Source: Flavobacterium sp. Root901
GTDB taxonomy: Bacteria > Bacteroidota > Bacteroidia > Flavobacteriales > Flavobacteriaceae
DNA: 64,000 nucleotides
Assembly: GCF_001429765.1 (NCBI RefSeq)
Contig: NZ_LMJB01000005.1
Location: forward strand, 312,549 to 376,548
Direction: 5' to 3'
Shown piece by piece: positions 1 to 8,147 of the stretch. Position numbers and translations under genes: made by a program. Under the pieces are notes generated by a model, which worked only from the letters and a program-made list of their open reading frames with translations, was not told the DNA's origin and ran no database searches. Positions within the stretch are counted from its first letter, which is position 1; every line of letters starts with the position of its first letter.

Positions 1-576
1 TCAAAATATTCGAATCATTTACAGAATGAATTAAAAGGTTATTCTGTTCTTAATTATGTGTCTTCACACGACGACGGACAGCCTTTTGATGCCTATCGCG
101 TAAAAGGTTTCGAAGCCGGAACGAAATTGTTGCTTTCTCCCGGAATGGCTCAGGTTTATTATGGAGACGAATCGAATCGTTCTTTGGTAATTGAAGGAAC
201 TCAGGGCGACGCGACTTTGCGTTCGAATATGAATTGGGACGATATTCAGAACAACCCTGAGACACAAAGAATGCTTTGGCACTGGCAGAAATTAGGTCAG
301 TTTAGACGAAACCATCCTGCCGTTGGTGCCGGAATCCATTCGAAAATTGAAAGTGAACATTACGTCTTTTCAAGAACTTATTCTCATGAATCCTTTACAG
401 ATAAAGTGATAATTGGTTTGGATTTACCGGAAGGAAAAAAAGAACTTCCGGTAAGTTCAATTTTCGAAAACGGAACGAAAGTAAAAGATTGCTTTTCTGA
501 TCAGGAAACTGAAGTTATGGATGGAAAAGTAATTATAGATAGTAAATACGGAATTGTTTTACTGGAGAAAATTTAA
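1..576 (+). CDS. Alpha-amylase family glycoside hydrolase (GH13), 3' end only
   Basis: The reading frame is open from the first base, so only the last ~191 codons are present. The visible part opens with NYVSSHDDGQPFD, matching GH13 conserved region IV, whose Asp stabilises the transition state. It continues with a loop like PGMAQVYYGDE that ends the (beta/alpha)8 barrel in this family, and then a short beta-rich C-terminal domain. The enzyme would hydrolyse or rearrange alpha-glucans. The catalytic nucleophile and acid/base regions lie outside the window, so subfamily and signal peptide cannot be judged. The internal ATG at 58 is not the true start because the homology runs through it. Confidence 0.85.
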   Translation, partial: SKYSNHLQNELKGYSVLNYVSSHDDGQPFDAYRVKGFEAGTKLLLSPGMAQVYYGDESNRSLVIEGTQGDATLRSNMNWDDIQNNPETQRMLWHWQKLGQFRRNHPAVGAGIHSKIESEHYVFSRTYSHESFTDKVIIGLDLPEGKKELPVSSIFENGTKVKDCFSDQETEVMDGKVIIDSKYGIVLLEKI

Positions 577-589
577 ACTTAAAGTTTTT

Positions 590-732
590 TGCCACAGATT
601 ATTTGGATCAAAAGGATTTTTCTTTAGCCACTAATTTCATGAATTTTCACTAATTAATTCTATTATTAAAATTTGTGAAATTCATGAAATTCGTAGCAAA
701 CAAATCTGTGTTAATCTCTTTAGTCTGTGGCA
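590..732. repeat. Nested intergenic palindrome (outer gccacagatt arms, inner gccactaatttcatg arms)
   Basis: Four arms are arranged A-B-B'-A': an outer gccacagatt pairs with aatctgtggc-like sequence and an inner gccactaatttcatgaa pairs with ttcatgaaattcgtagc. It fills the gap between two + strand genes and could fold as a long cruciform or hairpin in RNA. Same family as the elements at 1491, 18712, 59633 and 63606. Confidence 0.75.
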
Positions 733-806
733 AAATATTTTTAATAAATTCTTTGCAAACCTTGTATAAAACTTTGCGACCTTTGCGGTTAAATAATTTC
801 TAGAAA

Positions 807-1484
807 ATGCTAAAAATAGCACACAGAGGCGCAAAAGCATATGAACCTGAGAACACGCTAAAAGCTTTTCAAAAAGCCTTAGACTTAAATGCTGACGGAA
901 TCGAACTTGACGTTCACCTTAGTGCTGACGGACATGTTATTGTAATTCACGATGAAACTATCGATAAAATGACCAATGGAAAAGGAGCCGTAAATTCATT
1001 TTCTTTATCCGAATTAAAGTCTTTCCGCATTGCCGATCAATATGAAATTCCAACTTTAAAAGAAGTTTTTGATCTTGTCAATAAAAAATGTTTTATCAAT
1101 ATTGAATTAAAAAATGCCGATACTTTAACCAAAGTCGTTTCATTAATCCATGAATATATTTCCGATAAAAAATGGAATTACGAGCACTTTATTGTTTCAA
1201 GTTTTGACTGGAATGCTTTACAGCAAGTGCATAATTTAGATTCAAAAATCCCGATTGGCGTATTAACAGAAACCAATCTGCATTTGGCTGTGGCTTTCGC
1301 CGAAACCATAAAAGCAAAAGCCATTCATCCGTATTATCATTTATTGAATAAGGAAAACACAAAAGCCATTCAGGAAAAAGGATTTCTAGTTTTACCGTGG
1401 ACGGTAAATATTGAAGAAGACATTCAAAAAATAAAAAGTTATAAAGTAGACGGAATCATTACTGATTTTCCAAATAAAATATAA
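807..1484 (+). CDS. Glycerophosphodiester phosphodiesterase family protein
   Basis: This 225-residue protein has the GDPD TIM-barrel signatures: HRGAKAYEPENT at the N terminus (residues 6-17), the metal-binding pair in GIELDVHL, the catalytic HDETID and later NIELKNA and PWTVN. It should hydrolyse glycerophosphodiesters to glycerol 3-phosphate and an alcohol. There is no signal peptide, so a cytoplasmic, UgpQ-like enzyme is likely. Length is typical of the short bacterial members. It stands alone between two intergenic palindromes, so it is probably its own transcription unit. Confidence 0.88.
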   Translation: MLKIAHRGAKAYEPENTLKAFQKALDLNADGIELDVHLSADGHVIVIHDETIDKMTNGKGAVNSFSLSELKSFRIADQYEIPTLKEVFDLVNKKCFINIELKNADTLTKVVSLIHEYISDKKWNYEHFIVSSFDWNALQQVHNLDSKIPIGVLTETNLHLAVAFAETIKAKAIHPYYHLLNKENTKAIQEKGFLVLPWTVNIEEDIQKIKSYKVDGIITDFPNKI

Positions 1485-1490
1485 TATTTA

Positions 1491-1650
1491 TCAGCTACAG
1501 ATTTCACAGATTAAAAGGATTTTTTCTTTAGCCACGAATTACACAAATTTCCACGAATTAATTTATTCATGCTTAAATTTGTAAAATCTGTGTAAATCAT
1601 TTTAATCTGTGGCAAAAAAAATTAGTGCCAATTCGTGAAATTCGTGGCAA
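1491..1650. repeat. Interleaved intergenic palindrome
   Basis: Arms occur in the order A-B-A'-B': gctacagatttcacagatt, gccacgaattacacaaa, then aatctgtggc and then aattcgtggc. Unlike the copy at 590 the two inverted repeats are interleaved rather than nested, so both stems can form together only as a pseudoknot. It ends 12 bp before the next start codon. Confidence 0.72.
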
Positions 1651-1662
1651 CCAAAAATAATT

Positions 1663-2871
1663 ATGATTAAAAATTTCGACATAATAATCGTTGGCGGAGG
1701 TGCCGCAGGATTTTTTACGGCGATTAATATTGCTGAAAAAAATCCGAAACTAAAAATCGCCATTTTAGAAAGAGGAAAAGAAGTACTTTCTAAAGTCCGT
1801 GTTTCCGGAGGCGGACGATGCAACGTTACGCACGCCTGTTTTGAACCGAATGAATTAGTAAAATTCTATCCTCGAGGCGAAAAAGAACTCCGCGGGCCTT
1901 TTCATCAATTTTGTTCCGGCGATACAATTGAATGGTTTGAGAAACACGGTGTTGAACTTAAAATTGAAGACGACGGAAGAATGTTTCCCGTTTCAAATTC
2001 ATCACAAACCATAATTGATTGTTTCTTAAAAGCAACCGAAAAATTAGGTATAAAAGTATTGACTGGGCAAAGTGTTCAGTCCATTTTTAAGAAAGAAAAC
2101 CATTGGAAAATTGATACACAAAGTGAAAATTACACTTGTGAAAAATTAGTAATGGCAACCGGAAGCAATCCTAAAATTTGGGAAATGCTTCAGGAACAAG
2201 GTCACGCCATTGTAAGCCCTGTTCCTTCCCTATTTACTTTCAACATCAAAGATTCCCGAATTAAAGAATTACCCGGCGTTGCAGCACAAGTTACAGTCAA
2301 TGTAAAAGATACAAAATTAGAATCGACAGGACCTTTGTTAATTACGCATTGGGGAATGAGCGGCCCTGCAATCTTAAAACTTTCGGCATGGGGCGCGAGG
2401 ATTTTACACGATAAAAATTATCAGTTTACGATTTTTATAAATTGGCTCAATGATGTTGACACAGAAGACGCAGAAAAAATCCTCAAAGATTTAAAGCAAG
2501 AACATGCTAAAAAAGCAGTCTCTAAAAAATCTCCTTTTGATTTTCCAAATCGTTTATGGGAAAGTCTGGTTTTGGCTTCGGATATTAATGAAGAAACCAA
2601 ATGGGCTGATTTATCTAAAAATCAATTGCAAAATCTGGCTTTACAACTTACAAAAGCAAAATTTCAGGTAAACGGAAAAAGTACTTTTAAAGAAGAATTT
2701 GTAACCGCGGGCGGAATCGATTTAAAGGAAATCAATTTTAAAACCATGGAAAGCAAAATTCACCTTAACCTTTATTTTGCTGGTGAAATTGTTAATATTG
2801 ATGCTATTACCGGAGGTTTTAATTTTCAAAATGCCTGGACAAGCGGCTTTATTGTGGCAAATAATATTTAA
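1663..2871 (+). CDS. HI0933-like NAD(P)/FAD-dependent oxidoreductase
   Basis: The 402-residue protein starts with a Rossmann dinucleotide motif, IIIVGGGAAGFFTAI (residues 7-21), followed by ERGKEVLSKVRVSGGGRCNVTH, the hallmark of the HI0933/YhiN/BaiN flavoprotein family, and ends with the family C-terminal GGFNFQNAWTSGF segment. It should bind FAD. The physiological substrate of most family members is unknown. The next gene starts 7 bp after the stop, so the two are likely co-transcribed. Confidence 0.88.
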   Translation: MIKNFDIIIVGGGAAGFFTAINIAEKNPKLKIAILERGKEVLSKVRVSGGGRCNVTHACFEPNELVKFYPRGEKELRGPFHQFCSGDTIEWFEKHGVELKIEDDGRMFPVSNSSQTIIDCFLKATEKLGIKVLTGQSVQSIFKKENHWKIDTQSENYTCEKLVMATGSNPKIWEMLQEQGHAIVSPVPSLFTFNIKDSRIKELPGVAAQVTVNVKDTKLESTGPLLITHWGMSGPAILKLSAWGARILHDKNYQFTIFINWLNDVDTEDAEKILKDLKQEHAKKAVSKKSPFDFPNRLWESLVLASDINEETKWADLSKNQLQNLALQLTKAKFQVNGKSTFKEEFVTAGGIDLKEINFKTMESKIHLNLYFAGEIVNIDAITGGFNFQNAWTSGFIVANNI

Positions 2872-2878
2872 GAATAAA

Positions 2879-3526
2879 ATGAAATTTAAAGGAATTATTT
2901 TTGATTTAGACGGAACATTAGTCAATTCATTACACGATATTTCAGATGCAATGAATGTTGTTTTAACGGGTTTAAATCACCCCACTCATACTTACGAAAC
3001 CTATCAATATTTTATCGGAAGCGGTTTACGAAATCTGGTCAGTAAAGCGTTGCCTGAAACACATAATTCTGACGAACAAATCGAAATTTGTTTTGATTGT
3101 ATGATCAACGAATATCGAAAAATCTGCACTTTAAAAACAAAACCTTACGACGGCATTTTAGATCTACTAAATAATCCGGCTTTGGAAAATATCAAAATGG
3201 CTGTTTTTTCTAATAAAGCAGATGAATTGACGAAGAAAATAGTTTCAGAAATATTTCCTCAACAATTTGATGAAGCGGTTGGTTTAAGCACGGAAGAACT
3301 GAAAAAACCAAATCCGTTTGAGGCTTTGGCGATTAGTAAAAAATGGAATTTAAGTCCGGAAGAAGTGCTTTTTGTAGGCGATTCCGATATTGATATGCAG
3401 ACGGCAGTCAATGCTAATATGTTTCCTGTTGGGGTTACCTGGGGTTACCGGACCGAAGAAGAATTGAAACAACACGGTGCAAAAGTCGTGATTCATAAAG
3501 CTTCGGAATTAATTGAAATTTTATAA
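2879..3526 (+). CDS. HAD-family phosphatase, phosphoglycolate phosphatase-like
   Basis: The four HAD motifs are present in order: FDLDGTLVNS (I), VFSNK (II), KKPNPF (III) and FVGDSDIDMQTA (IV). The cap insert after motif I is helical, as in the Gph/pyrophosphatase PpaX group. I chose the ATG at 2879, giving 215 residues starting MKFKGIIFDLDG, since the open frame upstream runs through the end of the flavoprotein gene without family similarity. Likely substrate is 2-phosphoglycolate, but the exact substrate cannot be read from sequence. The Crp/Fnr pseudogene follows after 2 bp. Confidence 0.85.
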   Translation: MKFKGIIFDLDGTLVNSLHDISDAMNVVLTGLNHPTHTYETYQYFIGSGLRNLVSKALPETHNSDEQIEICFDCMINEYRKICTLKTKPYDGILDLLNNPALENIKMAVFSNKADELTKKIVSEIFPQQFDEAVGLSTEELKKPNPFEALAISKKWNLSPEEVLFVGDSDIDMQTAVNANMFPVGVTWGYRTEEELKQHGAKVVIHKASELIEIL

Positions 3527-3528
3527 AA

Positions 3529-4101
3529 GTGCATCCTTCATTACAAAAACAAATCGCAGCAATTGCCTCTTTTTCTGAAAATGAAATGGAAAAAATTGCT
3601 GTTTGCTTTGAACATGAAAAATTTAATTCTAAGGAATATCTTTCTGAAATAGGGAAAATCAGTAATAGGATTTTTTTCATTTTAAATGGTTTAGCAAGAG
3701 TTTATTATTTTAAAGACGGAAAAGAAATTACGACTTATTTAAGCTGCGATGATGGTTTTATTGCTTCTTATTCCAGCTTTATAAATCAGGCAAAATCATT
3801 TGAAAATATTCAGTGCATTGAAGACTGTTAAGTTCTTTCGATTACTTTTGAAAAAATGCAGCATTTATATACCGAAATTCCGAATTGGGAACGCGTCGGC
3901 CGAATTCTAGCCGAACAAAATTACCTTTGCATGGCTGATCGGGTTTTGAAACTTCAAATGATTCCTGCAAAGGAGAAATATGAGACTTTTTTAGCATCGG
4001 CTCCAGCCAAAATAATTCAGCGAACGCCATTAATTTACATTGCATCTTTTCTGGGAATCACTCCCGAATCGCTGAGCAGGATTCGTCAAAGTATTTCTTA
4101 A
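3529..4101 (+). pseudogene. Crp/Fnr family transcriptional regulator, interrupted by an in-frame TAA
   Basis: From GTG 3529 the frame encodes an N-terminal cyclic-nucleotide-binding-like domain (IFFILNGLARVYYFKDGKE) and stops at TAA 3829-3831. The same frame continues without interruption to 4101 and encodes the rest of a ~190-residue Bacteroidota Crp/Fnr protein: a dimerisation helix, then RTPLIYIASFLGITPESLSRI, the winged-helix recognition helix. No frameshift is needed; a single codon change (for example GAA or AAA to TAA) explains the break. It is either a recent nonsense mutation or a base-call error. The upstream HAD gene is 2 bp away. Confidence 0.85.
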
Positions 4102-4161
4102 CATTTATCAAGTAAATTAAAAAACGGAATTTAAATCTTTGTCAAAATAAAATTTGAAAAG

Positions 4162-4827
4162 ATGAAGAATATTGCGCAGGACGTTTCCCAAATTCCGTTA
4201 TTTCCCAGAAACGCCATAAATTGTTATGTAATTGAAGATGTTCTGATTGACTCCGGAATTAGAAGTTCCGGAAGTACGATTTTAAAAGCTTTAAAAAACA
4301 AATCCATAACCAAACACGCACTTACACACGCCCACGCCGATCATCAGGGAAGCAGCAAATTAATCTGCGAAAGTTTAGGAATTCCGCTTTTATGCAGTGA
4401 ACCTGAAAAAGCTTTTGCTGAAAATGGAAATGTTACGTTTGAATATCCCAATCCAAATCATTTTATTTCGAAATTACAGCAAAATTTCTGGGCCGGAAAA
4501 GGGCATCCTGTTTCTCAGACTCTAAAAGAAAATGATACAATCGGGGGATTTACGGTAATTGAAACTCCGGGACATTCAAAAGGTCATTTATCTTTTTTTA
4601 GAGAAAAAGACGGCGTTTTAATTGTTGGAGATATCATGACCAATATGAATCTATTGACGGCAAAAGTCGGGCTTCATGAACCACCAAATTTATTTACAAC
4701 CAATCAGGAAATTAATCGGAAATCAATTTTAAAACTAGCTTCTTTAAAACCAAAAATTCTTTGTCTTGGACATGGACCTGTCTTAATTAATAATGGGGAA
4801 TTGGAAATGTTTATTAATCGCTTTTGA
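4162..4827 (+). CDS. MBL-fold metallo-hydrolase
   Basis: The metallo-beta-lactamase signature HAHADH is at residues 56-61. It is followed by further metal-ligand regions ETPGHSKGH, IVGDIM and LGHGPV, the glyoxalase II-like arrangement for a dinuclear metal site. At 221 residues it consists of the core fold only and has no signal peptide. Substrate is unknown; thioester hydrolysis is one option for the group. It lies 60 bp after the broken Crp/Fnr gene on the same strand, and such hydrolases are often neighbours of Crp-type regulators, so the two may once have formed a unit. Confidence 0.85.
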   Translation: MKNIAQDVSQIPLFPRNAINCYVIEDVLIDSGIRSSGSTILKALKNKSITKHALTHAHADHQGSSKLICESLGIPLLCSEPEKAFAENGNVTFEYPNPNHFISKLQQNFWAGKGHPVSQTLKENDTIGGFTVIETPGHSKGHLSFFREKDGVLIVGDIMTNMNLLTAKVGLHEPPNLFTTNQEINRKSILKLASLKPKILCLGHGPVLINNGELEMFINRF

Positions 4828-4870
4828 TTTTTACTTTCCCTTAATAATTCTGGAAATTTCCACAATTCAA

Positions 4871-5347
4871 CTATTTATTCAACCACCAAATGCTGGCATT
4901 CAAAACCATTGCAAATGCAACCCACGCCAGATAAGGAACCAATAAGTAACCTGATATTTTATTGATTTTCGTGAATTTTAAGTACGTTTCGTAAATCATC
5001 AGCCATAAAATTATTATTTCTATTAAAGCCAAAAGCGGATTTTTTAATCCGAAAAATAAATAAGACCAAATAGCATTGAGGGTTAATTGAATCAAAAAGA
5101 AAAGAAGTGCTGTTTTTACCTTTTCGGTCTGCTCTTTGATTTTATCCCAAACTAATGCCGCTGCAATTGCCATAAAAATATATAGCAGAGTCCAAACCGG
5201 CATAAAAATCCAGTTTGGCGGATTAAAAATTGGTTTTTCAATTGTTGGATACCACGATTCTACACTTGGTCTGGTTACTGTACTGGCAGAATATCCTACT
5301 GCTAAACAAATAATTAAAGCTATTATGATTTTAACGATCTTGTTCAT
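4871..5347 (-). CDS. TspO/MBR family protein
   Basis: The 158-residue membrane protein has five predicted transmembrane segments and the tryptophan- and proline-rich TspO pattern (SWYPTIEKPIFNPPNW, then PVWTLLYIFMAIAAALVW). TspO proteins bind tetrapyrroles and cholesterol-like ligands and are implicated in stress regulation. I chose the ATG at 5347, preceded by an A-rich stretch, over a TTG seven codons upstream. It is convergent with the MBL-fold gene and divergent from mvaD. Confidence 0.9.
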   Translation of the reverse strand: MNKIVKIIIALIICLAVGYSASTVTRPSVESWYPTIEKPIFNPPNWIFMPVWTLLYIFMAIAAALVWDKIKEQTEKVKTALLFFLIQLTLNAIWSYLFFGLKNPLLALIEIIILWLMIYETYLKFTKINKISGYLLVPYLAWVAFAMVLNASIWWLNK

Positions 5348-5463
5348 TTTCTTAAATTTTGTATTCAAAAATAAGGAAAAGAAAATTTAAACCATGTAAG
5401 TCCTGTAAGTTCATTTAATAAAGCTGCTTATAATTTCTTATATGACTTATATGGCGAAAAAAC

Positions 5464-5471
5464 TATCTTTG
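5464..5471 (+). promoter_or_regulatory. Bacteroidota -7 element upstream of mvaD
   Basis: TATCTTTG matches the TAnnTTTG consensus of the Bacteroidota primary sigma factor, 18 bp before the mvaD start. No clear TTG -33 element is seen at the usual spacing. Confidence 0.55.
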
Positions 5472-5488
5472 CCAAAATTTTATAATTC

Positions 5489-6589
5489 ATGTTTACAGCA
5501 GCTGATTTTATTCCAAATAAATATACTTCAACAATCGAAAACGGAAATTTTGAATGGAGCGCTCCCAGCAATATTGCATTAGTAAAATACTGGGGGAAAA
5601 AAGACAACCAGATTCCGGCAAATCCTTCTGTAAGTTTTACACTAAACAATTGTAAAACAATTACTAAAGTTGCTTTTTCGAAGAAAGACATTTCGACTTC
5701 GCTCAATGTGACAAATGGATTTTCTTTTGATTTACTTTTTGAAGGAAAACCAAAAGAAGATTTTAAACCAAAAATTCAGAAGTTTTTAGAACGAATTGAA
5801 GTTTATCTGCCATTTTTAAAAGATTATCATTTTACGATTGATACACAAAATACTTTTCCGCATAGCTCGGGAATTGCTTCTTCGGCTTCCGGAATGGCAG
5901 CTTTGGCAATGAATTTTATGAGTTTGGAAAAACAGCTCAATCCGGAAATGACTGACGAATATTTCTATCAAAAAGCCTCTTTTCTGGCCCGTTTAGGTTC
6001 AGGAAGCGCATGCCGCAGTGTAAAAGGAAATGTTGTAGTTTGGGGAAATCAGAAGAATATTAAAGGAAGTACCGATTTATTTGGAGTTGAATTTCCATAT
6101 ATTATTCACGAAAATTTCAAGAATTATCAGGACACTATTTTATTGGTTGATAAAGGCGAAAAGCAAGTTTCGAGCACTGTAGGGCATGATTTAATGCACA
6201 ACCATCCGTATGCGGAACGACGTTTTGCACAGGCGCATGAAAATCTGGATTTATTAATTTCAATTTTCGAAAGCGGAAATATTGAAGAATTTATCAAAGT
6301 TGTAGAAAGTGAAGCACTAACTTTACATGCTATGATGATGACTTCAATGCCATATTATATTTTGATGAAACCAAATACGCTTCAAATCATTAATGCAATT
6401 TGGAAATTTAGAACAGAAACGCAGATACCAGTTTGTTTTACACTTGATGCCGGTGCCAATGTACATGTGCTTTATCCTGAAAACGTTAAAGAAAAAGTAC
6501 TACAATTTATTCAGGAGAAATTAGTTGTATTTTGTCAGAATGGTCAGTACATTTGCGACGAAATTGGAAACGGTGCAATTGCATTGTAA
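5489..6589 (+). CDS. mvaD: Diphosphomevalonate decarboxylase
   Basis: This 366-residue GHMP-superfamily protein has the MvaD N-terminal signature APSNIALVKYWGKKD and the phosphate loop PHSSGIASSASGMAALA. It also has the catalytic Ser/Arg-containing GSGSACRSVKG segment. It decarboxylates mevalonate 5-diphosphate to isopentenyl diphosphate with ATP, the last step of the mevalonate route used by Flavobacteria. The related GHMP kinase lies ~550 bp downstream, separated only by a toxin-antitoxin pair, and a prenyltransferase follows, so this is an isoprenoid cluster. Confidence 0.95.
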   Translation: MFTAADFIPNKYTSTIENGNFEWSAPSNIALVKYWGKKDNQIPANPSVSFTLNNCKTITKVAFSKKDISTSLNVTNGFSFDLLFEGKPKEDFKPKIQKFLERIEVYLPFLKDYHFTIDTQNTFPHSSGIASSASGMAALAMNFMSLEKQLNPEMTDEYFYQKASFLARLGSGSACRSVKGNVVVWGNQKNIKGSTDLFGVEFPYIIHENFKNYQDTILLVDKGEKQVSSTVGHDLMHNHPYAERRFAQAHENLDLLISIFESGNIEEFIKVVESEALTLHAMMMTSMPYYILMKPNTLQIINAIWKFRTETQIPVCFTLDAGANVHVLYPENVKEKVLQFIQEKLVVFCQNGQYICDEIGNGAIAL

Positions 6590-6618
6590 TTTTGCGTATC
6601 TTTAGGTAAATTTTTATC

Positions 6619-6837
6619 ATGAACATTCAATTAGAAAAGCTCGAATTAATAAAACTGTTAGTTGAAACAGAAAATCCAGCTATATTAAAATCTATTCGAA
6701 AAATTCTCAAAAAAGAGCATAAAGATTGGTGGGATGATTTGACTGATTCACAAAAAGAAGATATAGCTCAAAGTGAATTAGAATTTGAAAGAGGAGAATT
6801 TTCAAGTTTTGAAGATGTGATGAAAAAATACAAGTAG
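6619..6837 (+). CDS. Putative antitoxin of a type II toxin-antitoxin pair
   Basis: This acidic 72-residue protein has a C-terminal segment (ELEFERGEFSSFEDVMKKY) typical of small antitoxins that partner with ParE/RelE toxins in Bacteroidota; the end forms the toxin-neutralising tail in characterised cases. Its TAG stop shares one base with the GTG start of the next gene, the tight coupling usual for such modules. No DNA-binding fold is obvious. The call rests mainly on the size, the partner and the overlap. Confidence 0.72.
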   Translation: MNIQLEKLELIKLLVETENPAILKSIRKILKKEHKDWWDDLTDSQKEDIAQSELEFERGEFSSFEDVMKKYK

Positions 6838-7142
6838 TGAATCTTAAAGTAAATATTTCAAAAACAGCTGAAAAGAATTTAGATTCTGTTTTAAAATTTA
6901 TTGAAGCCAGATGGTCTAAAAAATCGAAAGAAATTTTCTTATTGAAATTTCAAAAAGCAATTTCAATAATAATTATGAATCCAGAAATTTTTCCCAAATC
7001 ATCTGTAAATAAAAAATATCGAAAATGTGTTATAACAAAACAATCAAGTTTCTTGTATAGTTTTGGCGCAAATGAAATCAGAATTCACAATATTATTGAT
7101 ACCAGACAAGACCCAAATAAAATAAAAAAAGACACAAAATAA
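6837..7142 (+). CDS. RelE/ParE-like toxin
   Basis: The 101-residue basic protein starts MNLKVNISKTAEKNLDSVL and has the RelE/ParE pattern of an N-terminal strand, a helical hairpin (FIEARWSKKSKEIFLLKFQKAI) and a C-terminal beta sheet with KYRKCVITKQSSFLYSF and IIDTRQDP. ParE members poison gyrase and RelE members cleave mRNA on the ribosome; which applies cannot be decided here. The start is GTG, overlapping the antitoxin stop by one base, so translation is coupled. The mevalonate kinase starts only 3 bp after the stop, so the module is embedded in the isoprenoid operon. Confidence 0.78.
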   Translation: MNLKVNISKTAEKNLDSVLKFIEARWSKKSKEIFLLKFQKAISIIIMNPEIFPKSSVNKKYRKCVITKQSSFLYSFGANEIRIHNIIDTRQDPNKIKKDTK

Positions 7143-7145
7143 AAA

Positions 7146-8084
7146 ATGAAAGGACCATTATTTTACTCGAAAATATTACTCTTTGGAGAATACGGAATTA
7201 TCCGCGACTCTAAAGGACTTTCTATCCCTTATAATTTTTATAATGGTGCTTTGAAAAAAAGCGAAGAACCTTCTGCAGAAGCTGTTTCATCAAACAAAAG
7301 TTTAAGAAGTTTTGCTTCTTATCTTGAAGTATTGCAGACACAGCAGCCGGAATTGGTTACTTTCGATTTGGAAACTTTGAAAAATGATGTCGAGACGGGA
7401 ATGTATTTCGATTCTAGCATTCCGCAAGGATATGGTGTTGGAAGCAGCGGTGCACTTGTAGCCGCTATTTATGATAAATATGCTACAAACAAAATCACGG
7501 TTTTAGAGAATTTAACCCGCGAAAAACTACTACAATTAAAAAATATATTTTCTCAAATGGAGAGTTTTTTCCACGGAAAAAGTTCTGGTCTGGATCCTTT
7601 AAACAGTTATTTGAGCATTCCGATTTTAATTAATTCTAAAGACAATATTGAAGCAACCGGGATTCCGACTCAAAGTTTTGACGGGAAAGGTGCTGTCTTT
7701 TTATTAGACTCCGGAATTGTTGGCGAAACGGCTCCAATGGTTAATATTTTTATGGAAAACCTTAAAGACAAAGGTTTCCGTACGATGCTAAAAAATCAAT
7801 TTGTGAAGTATACTGATGCCTGCGTAGAAAACTTTCTGCATGGTGATATGAAATCTTTGTTTAGCAACACTAAAAAACTTTCTAAAGTTGTTTTAAATAA
7901 CTTTAAACCAATGATTCCGGAACAATTTCACGGAATCTGGCAGCACGGAATTGATACTAACGATTATTATTTAAAACTTTGCGGTTCAGGCGGCGGCGGC
8001 TATATCCTTGGGTTTACCGAAGATTTAGAGCGTGCCAAAATTTCATTAAAAGATTATAAGCTAGAAGTCGTATATCAGTTTTAA
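7146..8084 (+). CDS. GHMP kinase, probable mevalonate kinase
   Basis: At 312 residues it carries the GHMP N-terminal KILLFGEYGIIRDSKG segment and the ATP-binding loop PQGYGVGSSGALVAAIYD. It also has SGLDPLNSY and a C-terminal GSGGGGYILGF loop. In Bacteroidota this protein sits beside mvaD and is taken as mevalonate kinase (mevalonate + ATP to 5-phosphomevalonate); phosphomevalonate kinase activity cannot be excluded. It lies 3 bp downstream of the ParE-like toxin and ~60 bp upstream of the DUF502 gene. Confidence 0.85.
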   Translation: MKGPLFYSKILLFGEYGIIRDSKGLSIPYNFYNGALKKSEEPSAEAVSSNKSLRSFASYLEVLQTQQPELVTFDLETLKNDVETGMYFDSSIPQGYGVGSSGALVAAIYDKYATNKITVLENLTREKLLQLKNIFSQMESFFHGKSSGLDPLNSYLSIPILINSKDNIEATGIPTQSFDGKGAVFLLDSGIVGETAPMVNIFMENLKDKGFRTMLKNQFVKYTDACVENFLHGDMKSLFSNTKKLSKVVLNNFKPMIPEQFHGIWQHGIDTNDYYLKLCGSGGGGYILGFTEDLERAKISLKDYKLEVVYQF

Positions 8085-8147
8085 ATTCTTAAAAGCCGAA
8101 ATTATTGGAGTAAATTTTTCATAAGTATTCATCCTAAAAAGTTAGTT

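Noticed and set aside
2777..2878. Upstream start for the HAD phosphatase
   Set aside because: It overlaps the end of the flavoprotein gene, and HAD motif I begins right after ATG 2879.
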